Source: Betaproteobacteria bacterium (GTDB taxonomy: Bacteria; Pseudomonadota; Gammaproteobacteria; Burkholderiales; Burkholderiaceae_C). From it: a stretch of 37,612 bases of DNA. The stretch is from positions 1-37,612 of the forward strand of contig RFTR01000002.1 in assembly GCA_009923345.1 (NCBI GenBank). The letters are read 5' to 3'. A program made the position numbers and the translations under genes. Positions 8,165 to 16,753 of the stretch are shown piece by piece. Numbering within the stretch: the first letter of the stretch is position 1; the number at the start of each line of letters is the position of its first letter. The notes beneath the pieces were generated by a model that saw nothing but the letters and a program-made list of their open reading frames with translations, made no database searches and was not told the origin of the DNA.

Positions 8165-9438
8165 GGCTGTTGCAACAAAAAGGTAAAGGCTTTGCTGAAG
8201 AAATCATCGGTACCAAAGTTACCAGACTTCAAAGTGATATGCACGCCACCCATAGGTGTGTGCGCATGGCACCAAGGCACACCAGGATCAATTTGTGGAC
8301 CGATTTGCAGTTGCTCAATCGCAAGAGCTTGTACACATGCGCCAGATGTTTCACCACCAGCTATGACCAATTGGTGAACACCTTGTTGAACCAATCCACG
8401 TGCAATGGCAGCCAAGGCTTGTTCCACTTGGTAGCCAGCAACTTCTACGCCCAATTGCGATTGCACGGCTTGCACCGACTCAGGGGTGGCGGTGGAATAC
8501 ACCAGCACAGGGCTAGACACTAAATGTCCTTGTGCCCAAGCAAGTACTTCTTGAACTAAGTCTTCCCAACTACCTTTTAAATGCAAAGGGTCTATCAAAA
8601 AAGTAGGACGACCAGTCGCTTTGAAATGCGCAACCTGTCTATTGGTGGCTTGCGAACAACTGCCTGAAACAACCGCTTGCAGACCAGAAGCTTTTGGCAA
8701 TACGCTGGCTTGCAGTGTGGGCGAGAGACCAAAGTTTTGTGGAAGACCAATTGCCACACCAGAACCCGCAGTCACCAGAGGCATGCCTTTGAGTGCAGGG
8801 CCTAAACGCATCAGGTCGTCATTCGAGACCGCATCGACGACCGCAATATGTACACCTTGTTTTTGGAGATTTGCAATTTCTTGCTGAATGGCCTCAGCGC
8901 CTTGTGCAATAGTTTTGTGGCTGAGCAATCCCACCTTGCTCTTGCATTGGGCTTGCATCACACGTACCAAGTTGGCGTCGGTCATGGGTGTGAGCGGATG
9001 GTGTTGCATCCCAGATTCATTCAGCAACACGTCACCCACAAACAAATAACCTTTGAAAACGGTGCGTCCGTTGTCAGGGAATGCAGGGGTCGCAATGGTG
9101 AAGTCGGTTTGAAGCGCTTGCATCAGCGCTTCAGTGACAGGCCCAATATTGCCTTGCGCCGTGCTGTCGAATGTAGAGCAGTATTTGAAATAAATCTGTT
9201 GCGCGCCTTGGCCTTGCAACCACTGCAAAGCTTGCAGCGATTGGTCGATAGCGTCTTGTGGCGCAATGGTGCGCGATTTCAATGCAACAACTACGGCGTC
9301 TACTTCAGCCGATAGGGGGGCATTAGGAACACCAATCGTTTGGACCACGCGCATACCCGCGCGAACCAAGTTGTTGGCTAAATCGGTAGCGCCTGTGAAG
9401 TCGTCGGCAATGCAGCCTAATAAAAGAGGTTTGGACAT
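8161..9438 (-). CDS. otnK: 3-oxo-tetronate kinase (DUF1537 family)
   Basis: The 425-aa protein starts LLGCIADDFTGATDLANNLV, the N-terminal motif of four-carbon acid sugar kinases. It continues YFKYCSTFDSTAQGNIGPV, DGNRxVFKGYLFV-like (here FPDNGRTVFKGYLFV), AVVSGSCSQATNRQ and a C-terminal nucleotide-binding GGETSGA. OtnK phosphorylates 3-oxo-tetronate at O-4 for the following decarboxylase. Its start codon abuts the ltnD stop with no spacer, and its own stop overlaps otnC. Length is normal for the family and no catalytic block is missing. Confidence 0.93.
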   Translation of the reverse strand: MSKPLLLGCIADDFTGATDLANNLVRAGMRVVQTIGVPNAPLSAEVDAVVVALKSRTIAPQDAIDQSLQALQWLQGQGAQQIYFKYCSTFDSTAQGNIGPVTEALMQALQTDFTIATPAFPDNGRTVFKGYLFVGDVLLNESGMQHHPLTPMTDANLVRVMQAQCKSKVGLLSHKTIAQGAEAIQQEIANLQKQGVHIAVVDAVSNDDLMRLGPALKGMPLVTAGSGVAIGLPQNFGLSPTLQASVLPKASGLQAVVSGSCSQATNRQVAHFKATGRPTFLIDPLHLKGSWEDLVQEVLAWAQGHLVSSPVLVYSTATPESVQAVQSQLGVEVAGYQVEQALAAIARGLVQQGVHQLVIAGGETSGACVQALAIEQLQIGPQIDPGVPWCHAHTPMGGVHITLKSGNFGTDDFFSKAFTFLLQQP

Positions 9439-10356
9439 TTATTTTTTCGCTTTAGGCAAATCGACACCAGGAAATATTTTGATTACAGCGCTGTCGTCTT
9501 CTTTGGCAAAACCAGCAGTCGAAGCTTGCATAAACATTTGGTGCGCGGTGCTAGAAAGTGGAAGCGGAAATTTACTAGCGCGCGCCATGTCCAGCACAAG
9601 CCCTAAATCTTTCACAAAAATATCGACAGCAGATAGAGGCGTGTAGTCTGCAGCCAGCACATGGGCCATGCGGTTTTCAAACATCCAACTGTTGCCAGCG
9701 CTGTGGGTGATGACGTCGTACAAAGCGTCTGGATTGACGCCTTCGCGCAAACCGAGCGCCATGGCTTCAGCGGCAGCCGCAATGTGCACGCCCGCTAACA
9801 ATTGGTTGATGATTTTGACTTTGCTACCCGCCCCTGCATGGTCACCCAATTTGTAGACCTTGCCCGCCATCGAATTCAACATAGCTTCGCATTTGGCATA
9901 GGCAGCCGGTTTGGCGGCGGTCATCATGGTCATCTCGCCACTGGCGGCTTTGGCTGCACCGCCAGATATGGGGGCATCAACATATAAAAGCCCTAGTTTT
10001 TCTAACCGAGTCTCTAGCGCCACCGACCAATTAGGGTCGACGGTGGAGCACATCACAAACACACTACCCGCGCGCATAGCGGCGGCGCACCCTGTGCCGT
10101 CGCCATGGGGGCCAAACAACACGGCTTCGGTTTGCGCTGCGTTAACAACGACGCTCACCACCACGTCGCATGCTGCGCCGAGTTCAGCGACGCTTTTGCA
10201 GGCGTGGCCGCCATCTTTGACAAATTTTTCGGCAACTTCTTGGCGTACATCGAAGACATGTATGTCGTAGCCTGCGCGTCGCAGCGAAGCAGCCATGCCT
10301 GAGCCCATGGCGCCTAGTCCGATGAGGCCGACTTTGGTAGCAGCAGTGGTAGTCAT
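9439..10356 (-). CDS. ltnD: L-threonate dehydrogenase (beta-hydroxyacid dehydrogenase family)
   Basis: The 305-aa protein has the N-terminal NAD(P) site KVGLIGLGAMGSGMA (residues 8-22). The substrate-binding block DAPISGGAAKAASGEMTMM follows, and then GAGSKVKIINQLLAG, whose Lys is the catalytic residue in beta-hydroxyacid dehydrogenases. LtnD oxidises L-threonate to 2-oxo-tetronate with NAD+. Immediate linkage to otnK, otnC and otnI is the diagnostic context and favours LtnD over tartronate semialdehyde reductase or 3-hydroxyisobutyrate dehydrogenase, which have the same fold. Confidence 0.9.
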   Translation of the reverse strand: MTTTAATKVGLIGLGAMGSGMAASLRRAGYDIHVFDVRQEVAEKFVKDGGHACKSVAELGAACDVVVSVVVNAAQTEAVLFGPHGDGTGCAAAMRAGSVFVMCSTVDPNWSVALETRLEKLGLLYVDAPISGGAAKAASGEMTMMTAAKPAAYAKCEAMLNSMAGKVYKLGDHAGAGSKVKIINQLLAGVHIAAAAEAMALGLREGVNPDALYDVITHSAGNSWMFENRMAHVLAADYTPLSAVDIFVKDLGLVLDMARASKFPLPLSSTAHQMFMQASTAGFAKEDDSAVIKIFPGVDLPKAKK

Positions 10357-10392
10357 TAAATTAGTCTTTACTTTTGTGAGTAGGGTGAAAAG

Positions 10393-11763
10393 CTAAGCGT
10401 GGGTGAGTGCAGTCAGCGCATGCACGTCAGTTGCCTGTCCTAAGTTCCAACACGCTTTAAGTAGCGCGTTGGTTTTGTCAGCGCCAATCACAGCGTCACT
10501 CATGCCATGGAATTTGGCTTCCAACGCGGCATCGGTCATGGGGCGTTGCACTGAGCCGATGGCGTGTTCGATAAACACATGGATCTTGCGACCATCTTTC
10601 AAAAACGCAGTGACGTCAGCGCTTTCTTCACGGATGCTGTTGTCCACCGTGGCTTGCACTTTGCGGCGCAGGGTCACCACGTCTTCGCGCGTGACGATGT
10701 GGTCGTCAAATTCTTCTTCCGCCGCACGGCCGAAGATCAAACCAGCCGCGCACCCGTGGTAGACGCTGAACTTGCCTTGCAAACCATCTGCAGGTTCTTT
10801 TTTACCAGTGAGTTCGAGCACCAGAGAATGCACACGCAATTCAATGCGTTCCACGTCTTCGGCCTTGACACCTTGCTCGCGCAACTGCACACATGCGTCG
10901 ATGCTGGGGTGGATCACGATGCCACACGCAAATGGCTTGTAGGTATTGAAGCTGATTTCAAAGCGCTTGCCGAGTTCGCCGGTGACTTCGTTCCAGTTGG
11001 ATTTGGTGGAGACCACTTGCGCCCAACCGCGGGGCGCTTCGAGCGCTTTGCCGCTAGAGGTGAATCCATGTTTGGCCATCAGCGCAGACATCAAACCCGC
11101 ACGCGCTGCACCGCCAGGATGGAAAGGCTTGGTCATAGTGCCAAACTGCTCGCGCAAACCAATCGGTTGCGATGCAGCGATGCCCAAAGCCATGGCAGTT
11201 TGTTGGGTGTTGAGTTTGAGCAAACGCGCACACGCTGCTGCAGAACCCAGCATGCCTGTGGTGCCGGTGATATGCCAGCCGCGGTCGTAATGCTCTGGGT
11301 AGACGGTGTTGCCCATGCGGCAAGCGACGTCGATGCCTAGTACCAATGCGTCGATCACTTCGCGACCTGATGAACCAATGTGTTCCGCCAACGGCAACAA
11401 AGCTGAAGCAACTGGACCCGCAGGATGGATGATGGTTTTGAGATGGGTGTCGTCAAAGTCAAAGGTGTGTGAGGTGATACCGTTGATCAAGGCGGCGCTG
11501 GCCATGTCGACGCGATCTTTACGTCCGGCGATGCTGGCTTGCGGTGCGGGTTGCAACATATTGACTGCTGCCAAAGCAGCGCGTGCAGCAGCATGGTCGC
11601 TAGCGCCAATTGCGCACCCTAACCAGTTTAAAAAAGTGCGATGCGCTTCGTGGTCAACAGCATCTGACCATCCTTTCGATGGATGCGTAGCGACGAACTC
11701 GGCCAAGATTTGCGTGACTGCGGGAGCGTTGTGGTCTGCGACGACGGTGGTGTTGGTGGCCAT
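10393..11763 (-). CDS. MmgE/PrpD family protein
   Basis: The 456-aa protein has typical MmgE/PrpD blocks: FLNWLGCAIGAS, ALINGITSHTFDFDDTH, HPAGPVASALLPLAE, GIDVACRMG, WHITGTTGMLGSAAACARLL and GMSDAVIGADK. Characterised relatives are 2-methylcitrate dehydratase (PrpD), cis-aconitate decarboxylase and iminodisuccinate epimerase, so a dehydratase, decarboxylase or epimerase on a polycarboxylic or hydroxy acid is expected. It sits between the Bug gene and ltnD on the same strand, with a 36-base gap to ltnD, so it is probably co-transcribed. It is not part of the canonical LtnD-OtnK-OtnC-OtnI route; it may handle an additional substrate such as an epimeric acid. That role is inference. Confidence 0.87.
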   Translation of the reverse strand: MATNTTVVADHNAPAVTQILAEFVATHPSKGWSDAVDHEAHRTFLNWLGCAIGASDHAAARAALAAVNMLQPAPQASIAGRKDRVDMASAALINGITSHTFDFDDTHLKTIIHPAGPVASALLPLAEHIGSSGREVIDALVLGIDVACRMGNTVYPEHYDRGWHITGTTGMLGSAAACARLLKLNTQQTAMALGIAASQPIGLREQFGTMTKPFHPGGAARAGLMSALMAKHGFTSSGKALEAPRGWAQVVSTKSNWNEVTGELGKRFEISFNTYKPFACGIVIHPSIDACVQLREQGVKAEDVERIELRVHSLVLELTGKKEPADGLQGKFSVYHGCAAGLIFGRAAEEEFDDHIVTREDVVTLRRKVQATVDNSIREESADVTAFLKDGRKIHVFIEHAIGSVQRPMTDAALEAKFHGMSDAVIGADKTNALLKACWNLGQATDVHALTALTHA

Positions 11764-11871
11764 GTGAAGAGAAAGTGAGGTTGTAAATAAAGTTAAAAGA
11801 AAAGGAAATGGAATCTGGAGAAAAAGGCGATGGACAAACTAACGGTACAAGTCTTAAACATACAAGGTGAT

Positions 11872-12843
11872 TTAAGAATCTAGCATGATGCCCCGCTCTT
11901 TGGCCAAAGCCGTCCAGCGTGCAATATCGGCTTTCATGTATGCACCAAAGGCTTCGGGGGTCATGGGTAGTAAGTCAACCGCCTCAGCTGAGAGCTTTTC
12001 TTTGAAGTCTGGTTGGGATAAAACTTTGCCAAGCGCTTCGTTGATTTGTTTGACGATGTGGGAAGGCATGCTGGCAGGACCCACGATGCCGTACCACTGT
12101 TGTGCGTCAAAACCTTTGAGGCCAGCTTCTTCAAGGGTGGGGACGTCTTTGAGTTGAGAGTGGCGGTGGGTGCCTGTCACAGCTAAGGCGCGAATCCGAC
12201 CGCCACGAATATGGGGCAAGGCAGCCGCCAACCCGGGGAACATTGCTTGGGTTTGACCGGCTATCAAATCGGTAGTGGCTGGGGCAATTCCGCGGTAGGG
12301 AATGTGCACCATGAATGCACCAGTTTGGAGTTTGAAAAGTTCAGCGGTCAGGTGGGTGAGAGAACCAGCACCCGCAGAGCCATAAGACACCTTGCCAGGA
12401 TTTTTGCGAACAAAATCAAGAAAGCTTTTGACATCTTGAATCGGCATGGCGGCATTGACGCACAACACATTGGGTGTAGTGCCAATCATGCCGATGGGCG
12501 TGAAGTCTTTGATCGCGTCGTAGGGCAACTTGCGCGTTGCTGGTGACGTGCCATGGGTGGCTACGTAGCCTTGCATCAAGGTGTAACCGTCTGCCGCAGC
12601 GCGGGCTGTGGTTTGTGAGGCAATGACACCACCGCCACCGCCAATGTTGTCGACCACGATGGTTTGTCCAAGCACCCGTCCTAAGCGTTCACAGACAGTA
12701 CGACCCACCATATCGGACCCACCGCCTGCCGAGACCGGAACGATGTAGCGTATGGTTTTGCTGGGGTAAGCAGTTTGCGCCACAGATAAATTTGCCAAGC
12801 TCCAAGCCATAGGAGCGGCTAGGAGCAGGGATCGACGTTTCAT
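11872..12843 (-). CDS. Bug-family (tripartite tricarboxylate transporter) solute-binding protein
   Basis: The 323-aa protein has a signal peptide (MKRRSLLLAAPMAWSLANLS, cleavage near SVAQ-TAY). It then has the Bug signature YPSKTIRYIVPVSAGGGSDMVGR, followed by VVDNIGGGGGVIA, YGSAGAGS and PYRGIAPATTDLIAGQ. Such periplasmic proteins bind carboxylates and feed TctAB-type permeases, or act as orphan sensors. No TctA or TctB gene is in the window. It is the first gene of the minus-strand operon, so its ligand is plausibly a C4 sugar acid or the MmgE/PrpD substrate. An AGGA-containing Shine-Dalgarno precedes its ATG. The 108 bases between it and the MmgE/PrpD gene hold no clear structure. Confidence 0.92.
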   Translation of the reverse strand: MKRRSLLLAAPMAWSLANLSVAQTAYPSKTIRYIVPVSAGGGSDMVGRTVCERLGRVLGQTIVVDNIGGGGGVIASQTTARAAADGYTLMQGYVATHGTSPATRKLPYDAIKDFTPIGMIGTTPNVLCVNAAMPIQDVKSFLDFVRKNPGKVSYGSAGAGSLTHLTAELFKLQTGAFMVHIPYRGIAPATTDLIAGQTQAMFPGLAAALPHIRGGRIRALAVTGTHRHSQLKDVPTLEEAGLKGFDAQQWYGIVGPASMPSHIVKQINEALGKVLSQPDFKEKLSAEAVDLLPMTPEAFGAYMKADIARWTALAKERGIMLDS

Positions 12844-12916
12844 TGGGAAAAATCCTTCAGGAGTGAGACCCGCTATGCGGCTTTGTACAGGGAAATTCGC
12901 CTGCGTGAAAACCGCA

Positions 12917-12929
12917 TGTCAGCCTGACA
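12917..12929. promoter_or_regulatory. Candidate operator palindrome between divergent Bug and livJ promoters
   Basis: TGTCAG-C-CTGACA is a perfect inverted repeat with 6-bp arms, in the 152-base divergent intergenic region, just before a possible -10 (TAAAGT) for the plus-strand operon. Position and symmetry suit a regulator site. No regulator gene is adjacent, so the cognate protein is unknown, and a palindrome of this size can arise by chance. Confidence 0.3.
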
Positions 12930-12995
12930 GTTTAAAGTACAGCCCTTTGCATTCCGCCTAAAAGCAACCCCTTTTCTTTCCCCTTGGAGACTCCC

Positions 12996-14165
12996 TTGAC
13001 TAATAAACGCGCATTAATCGTTTCCGCTTTGGTATCTGCCGTCCTGTGCACAACTGGCGTTGCCATAGCCCAAGACAAGTTCAAAATTGGTTTGATCTTG
13101 CCCATGACCGGTCCCTTTGCCTCCACAGGCAAGCAAATTGAAGCCGCAGCGCGTCTTTATATGGCCCAAAACGGCGAGACTGTCGGCGGCAAAAAAGTGG
13201 AACTGATCGTCAAGGACGACACCAGTGCACCTGACGTGACTAAGCGCATCGCGCAAGAGTTGGTCGTCAATGACAAAGTCAATGTGTTGGCTGGTTTTGG
13301 TTTGACGCCCTTGGCTTTGGCCACTGCGCCTATCGCCACCCAAAGCAAAACACCACTGGTTGTGATGGCAGCTGCCACATCGAGCATCACCGAGGCTTCG
13401 CCTTTCATCATCCGCACCAGTTTTACCTTGCCACAAGCCTCTGTCAGTATGGCGGACTGGGCGCCTAATAATGGCATCAAAAAGGTAGTCACCTTGGTGT
13501 CAGACTACGGCCCAGGTATTGACGCAGAAAAATATTTCAAAGACCGCTTCTTGTTCAATGGTGGCCAAGTGGTTGATACCTTGCGTGTGCCCATGCGCAA
13601 TCCAGACTTTGCACCTTTCCTACAAAAAGTGCGTGACCTCAAGCCCGACGCGATGTTTGTATTTGTTCCTTCCGGTGCAGGTGCGGCGCTTATGAAACAG
13701 TATGCAGAGCGCGGCATGGACAAAGCCGGTATCAAATTGATCGGCACGGGTGACATCACGGATGACGATATCTTGAACGGCATGGGCGAAGTGGCGGTGG
13801 GCGTGGTGACCTCGCACCACTATTCCACTTCGCACAACTCAGCGGTCAACAAGAAGTTTGTAGCCGCTTTTGAGAAAGCCAACGCAGGCTTGCGCCCCAA
13901 CTTTATGGCGGTAGGCGGTTACGACGGCATGCGTGTGATTTATGAAGCAGCCAAGGCTACCAAAGGCGGTAGCGGTGAAGAATTGCTGGCGGCTATGAAA
14001 GGGCAGATTTTTGAAAGCCCACGCGGACCCATGTTTATCGACGCGCAAACCCGTGATGTGGTGCACAACATCTACATCCGCAAGGTGGAAAAAGTCAACG
14101 GCCAACTCTATAACCAAGAGTTTGAAACCCTCAAAGACGTCAAAGACCCTGGCAAGAAAAAATAA
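12996..14165 (+). CDS. livJ: Branched-chain amino acid-type ABC transporter substrate-binding protein
   Basis: A TTG at 12996 is preferred over the track's TTG at 12984 because a GGAG lies 7 nt before it; this gives a 389-aa precursor. The signal peptide is MTNKRALIVSALVSAVLC...GVAIA, cleaved before QDKFKIG. The mature protein shows IGLILPMTGPFASTGKQIE, LIVKDDTSAPDVTKRIAQELV and MPMRN-like periplasmic binding protein type I features. LivJ-type proteins bind amino acids, but in Burkholderiales many bind aromatic acids or amides. Here the linked VanA-type oxygenase suggests an aromatic or methoxylated ligand. It is the first gene of the importer operon and livH follows after 6 bases. Confidence 0.92.
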   Translation: MTNKRALIVSALVSAVLCTTGVAIAQDKFKIGLILPMTGPFASTGKQIEAAARLYMAQNGETVGGKKVELIVKDDTSAPDVTKRIAQELVVNDKVNVLAGFGLTPLALATAPIATQSKTPLVVMAAATSSITEASPFIIRTSFTLPQASVSMADWAPNNGIKKVVTLVSDYGPGIDAEKYFKDRFLFNGGQVVDTLRVPMRNPDFAPFLQKVRDLKPDAMFVFVPSGAGAALMKQYAERGMDKAGIKLIGTGDITDDDILNGMGEVAVGVVTSHHYSTSHNSAVNKKFVAAFEKANAGLRPNFMAVGGYDGMRVIYEAAKATKGGSGEELLAAMKGQIFESPRGPMFIDAQTRDVVHNIYIRKVEKVNGQLYNQEFETLKDVKDPGKKK

Positions 14166-14171
14166 GACCCT

Positions 14172-15044
14172 GTGACGATTCTGTTTGACGGCATTGCCTA
14201 TGGCATGCTGCTGTTCATTCTGGCCGTAGGCCTGTCGGTGACCATGGGGTTGATGAACTTCATCAACCTCGCTCATGGCGCTTTTGCTATGGTGGGGGGC
14301 TACCTCACTGTCGTGCTGATGCAGCGGTTTGACGTGCCTTTTTTGGTTTGTTTGCCGATTGCATTTGCAGGCACCGCGCTACTAGGTGCTTTTTTAGAGC
14401 GCACTTTGTACCGCCCTATGTACCGCAAGCCGCATTTGGACCAGGTGCTGTTTTCGATCGGGCTAGCATTTATGGCAGTGGCCTCAGTCGATTACTTTGT
14501 CGGTTCGCAGCAGCAAATCATGCAACTTCCTGAGTGGCTGAAAGGCCGTACCGAGTTGGGTGCTGGCACGCCTTGGGAATTGGGTATGGGGCACTACCGT
14601 TTGTTCATCATCGCGGTGTGTGCGGCACTGACGGTTGGCTTGCAATATGTCTTGTCGGCCACCCGTTTTGGCAGCCGCTTGCGTGCGAGTGTGGACGACC
14701 CGCGCGTCGCAGCAGGCATGGGTATTAACGTGAATGTGGTGTTTGCCATGACCTTTGCTGTGGGCTCGGGCCTTGCGGGCTTGGGTGGCGCTTTGGGTGC
14801 TGAGGTGCTGGGGCTGGACCCCACTTTCCCACTCAAATTTATGGTGTATTTTTTGATCGTCGTGGCGGTGGGCGGCACTTCTTCTATCACTGGTCCTTTG
14901 CTGGCGGCTTTGCTTTTGGGAGTGGCCGATGTGGCGGGTAAATATTACGTACCGAAGTTGGGTGCTTTCATCGTTTACACCTTGATGCTGGCGATTCTGA
15001 TGTGGCGTCCGCAAGGCTTGTTTGTGCGGCAAGGAGGGAAGTGA
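14172..15044 (+). CDS. livH: Branched-chain amino acid-type ABC permease LivH
   Basis: The 290-aa membrane protein opens ILFDGIAYGMLLFILAVGLSVTMGLMNFINLAHGAFAMVGGY, the standard LivH start with the NLAHG motif. It has about eight hydrophobic segments and a cytoplasmic loop carrying the coupling sequence GSRLRASVDDPRVAAGMGINV, typical of ABC permeases of this class. The start codon is GTG, 6 bases after livJ. The product pairs with LivM in the inner membrane. An AAGGAGGG inside its last codons serves the next gene. Confidence 0.94.
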   Translation: MTILFDGIAYGMLLFILAVGLSVTMGLMNFINLAHGAFAMVGGYLTVVLMQRFDVPFLVCLPIAFAGTALLGAFLERTLYRPMYRKPHLDQVLFSIGLAFMAVASVDYFVGSQQQIMQLPEWLKGRTELGAGTPWELGMGHYRLFIIAVCAALTVGLQYVLSATRFGSRLRASVDDPRVAAGMGINVNVVFAMTFAVGSGLAGLGGALGAEVLGLDPTFPLKFMVYFLIVVAVGGTSSITGPLLAALLLGVADVAGKYYVPKLGAFIVYTLMLAILMWRPQGLFVRQGGK

Positions 15045-15045
15045 T

Positions 15046-15989
15046 TTGGCGAACTTGCAAATGCCTCTCTTGAAGAAATCTGCCGTGCAATGGTGGGAGC
15101 CAGTTTTATGGCTCTTGGCTTTTTCAGCGCCTTGGGCTTTCCCTCACCATGCTTTGATCATCAACGAGATTGCCATCGTGGCGCTGTTTGCGGTGTCGTT
15201 GGATTTGGTCTTGGGTTATGGCGGCATCGTGTCATTGGGACATGCTTCGTTTCTGGGCTTCGGGGCCTACACAGCGGCGTTGTTCGCCAAGTGGATACAT
15301 CCTGATCCATTGTTAGGTTTGGTAGTCGGAACAGCGGCGGCTTGTGTTTTGGGTGCGCTCTGTTCGGCGACGATTTTGCGAGGTAGTGATCTGACGCGCT
15401 TGATGGTCACCTTGGGTATGGCACTCATCTTGTTTGAGTTGGCCAATAAGTTCGACGGATTGACCGGTGGCTCTGACGGACTGCAAGGTGTGGTCATGGG
15501 CCCGGTGCTTGGACGCTTTGAATTTGACTTGATGGGCCAAGTGGCAGCGAGTTATTCATTGGCTATTTTGTTGGCGATCTTTTTCTTCATTCACCTTTTG
15601 GTGCCACATTGATGGCAGTGCGCGACAACCGTTTGCGCGCGATGGCTATTGGTGTGCCCGTTTCTGCGCGCTTGGCGGTGGTTTACACAATTGCCGCAGG
15701 TATTGCTGGTGCTGCTGGTGCGTTGATGGCGCAAACCACGGGATTTGCTTCGCTAGATGTATTCGCTTTGGAGCGTTCAGCCGACGTGATGTTGATGCTG
15801 GTGATAGGCGGCGTCGGCTGGTTATATGGGGGCGTGGTCGGAGCTGTGGTGTTTAAGTTGATGCACGACGTGATTTCAAACATCACCCCGCAATACTGGA
15901 CCTTTTGGATGGGCTTGTTTTTGGTGGTCTTGGTGATGGTCGGGCGCGAGCGCTTGTTCAAGCCTTGGACGTGGATGGGGCGCTCATGA
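15046..15989 (+). pseudogene. livM: ABC permease LivM, split by a frameshift
   Basis: The start is the TTG at 15046, 7 nt after AAGGAGGG and 1 base after the livH stop. Frame 1 gives ISLGHASFLGFGAY-type LivM sequence (GIVSLGHASFLGFGAYTAAL) up to ...IFFFIHLLVPH, then stops at 15612. The second frame continues HSPFGATLMAVRDNRLRAMAIG, the conserved coupling loop, and runs to 15989 with the normal LivM end. The two frames together make an otherwise complete protein of about 315-320 residues. Family spacing suggests about five residues are missing at the junction near 15588-15605. Either the gene is inactivated, or the sequence is wrong here. An intact livH, livG and livF around it argue for a recent event or an assembly error. 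Confidence 0.85.
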
Positions 15990-16753
15990 ATTCCAGCACA
16001 GTCGTTCTGCAAACCCACGGACTGGTCAAACGCTTTGGCGGTATCACCGCGACCGACCATGTGAACCTGTCAATCACCCAAGGCGCCCGCCACGCATTGA
16101 TTGGTCCTAATGGCGCTGGAAAGACTACGCTGATCAACCTCATCACAGGCGTGTTGCCCCAAAGCGAAGGACGCATTACCTTAGAAGGTGCGGACATCAC
16201 CGACCTAGCACCCCACCAGCGGGTGAGCCGAGGTTTGGTGCGTACGTTCCAAATCAACCAACTTTTTAGTGGCATGACGCCGCTGGAGACATTGGTGATG
16301 GTGGTCTCGCAACACCGTGGCTTGGGATCGCGTTGGTGGCAAGCGCTGGGACAAGACAAAGCGGTGGTCGAGCGTTGCGGTCAGCTGTTGGAGCAATTCC
16401 GCTTGACCGATGTGATGCACCAACGCACCGAGCAAATGCCCTACGGCAAGCGCCGCTTGTTAGAAATGGCGATCGCCTTGGCGTGCGAACCGCGCGTATT
16501 GCTGTTGGACGAGCCTGTGGCTGGTGTGCCAGCGGGCGAGCGCGAAGAGCTTTTACATACTGTTTCTGCTTTGCCTGTAGACGTGTCGGTCGTGCTGATT
16601 GAGCACGATATGGATTTGGTGTTTGAATTTGCCAAGCGCATCACGGTTCTCGTGAACGGTGCAGTGTTGACCGAAGGCACGCCTGCAGAAATTGCCCAAG
16701 ACCCCCAAGTCAAGGCTGTCTATTTAGGACACGGGGAGGGCGCGCATGTCTGA
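15986..16753 (+). CDS. livG: ABC transporter ATP-binding protein LivG
   Basis: The ATG at 15986 overlaps the livM stop and gives a 255-aa protein; the longer track start at 15905 runs back into livM. Walker A is GPNGAGKTT (residues 40-48), the Q-loop is in RTFQINQLF, the signature is the LivG-type variant MPYGKRRLLEMAIAL, and Walker B is LLLDEPVAGV followed by a switch His in IEHDMD. With LivF it forms the heterodimeric ATPase of the importer. Its stop overlaps the livF start by 8 bases. Confidence 0.93.
   Translation: MNSSTVVLQTHGLVKRFGGITATDHVNLSITQGARHALIGPNGAGKTTLINLITGVLPQSEGRITLEGADITDLAPHQRVSRGLVRTFQINQLFSGMTPLETLVMVVSQHRGLGSRWWQALGQDKAVVERCGQLLEQFRLTDVMHQRTEQMPYGKRRLLEMAIALACEPRVLLLDEPVAGVPAGEREELLHTVSALPVDVSVVLIEHDMDLVFEFAKRITVLVNGAVLTEGTPAEIAQDPQVKAVYLGHGEGAHV

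Noticed and set aside
8848-9315. 155-aa plus-strand ORF opposite otnK.
   Set aside because: Shadow of otnK; His/Arg/Cys-rich composition without family motifs.
10564-11340. Long plus-strand ORF (258 aa) opposite the MmgE/PrpD gene.
   Set aside because: It is the antisense shadow of a clearly coding gene, has no recognisable domain and follows the codon periodicity of the other strand.
11857-11869. 13-mer ACATACAAGGTGA is shared with the spacer at 26054-26066.
   Set aside because: Matches of 13 bases are expected by chance between two points of a 37-kb window on both strands, and the contexts differ.
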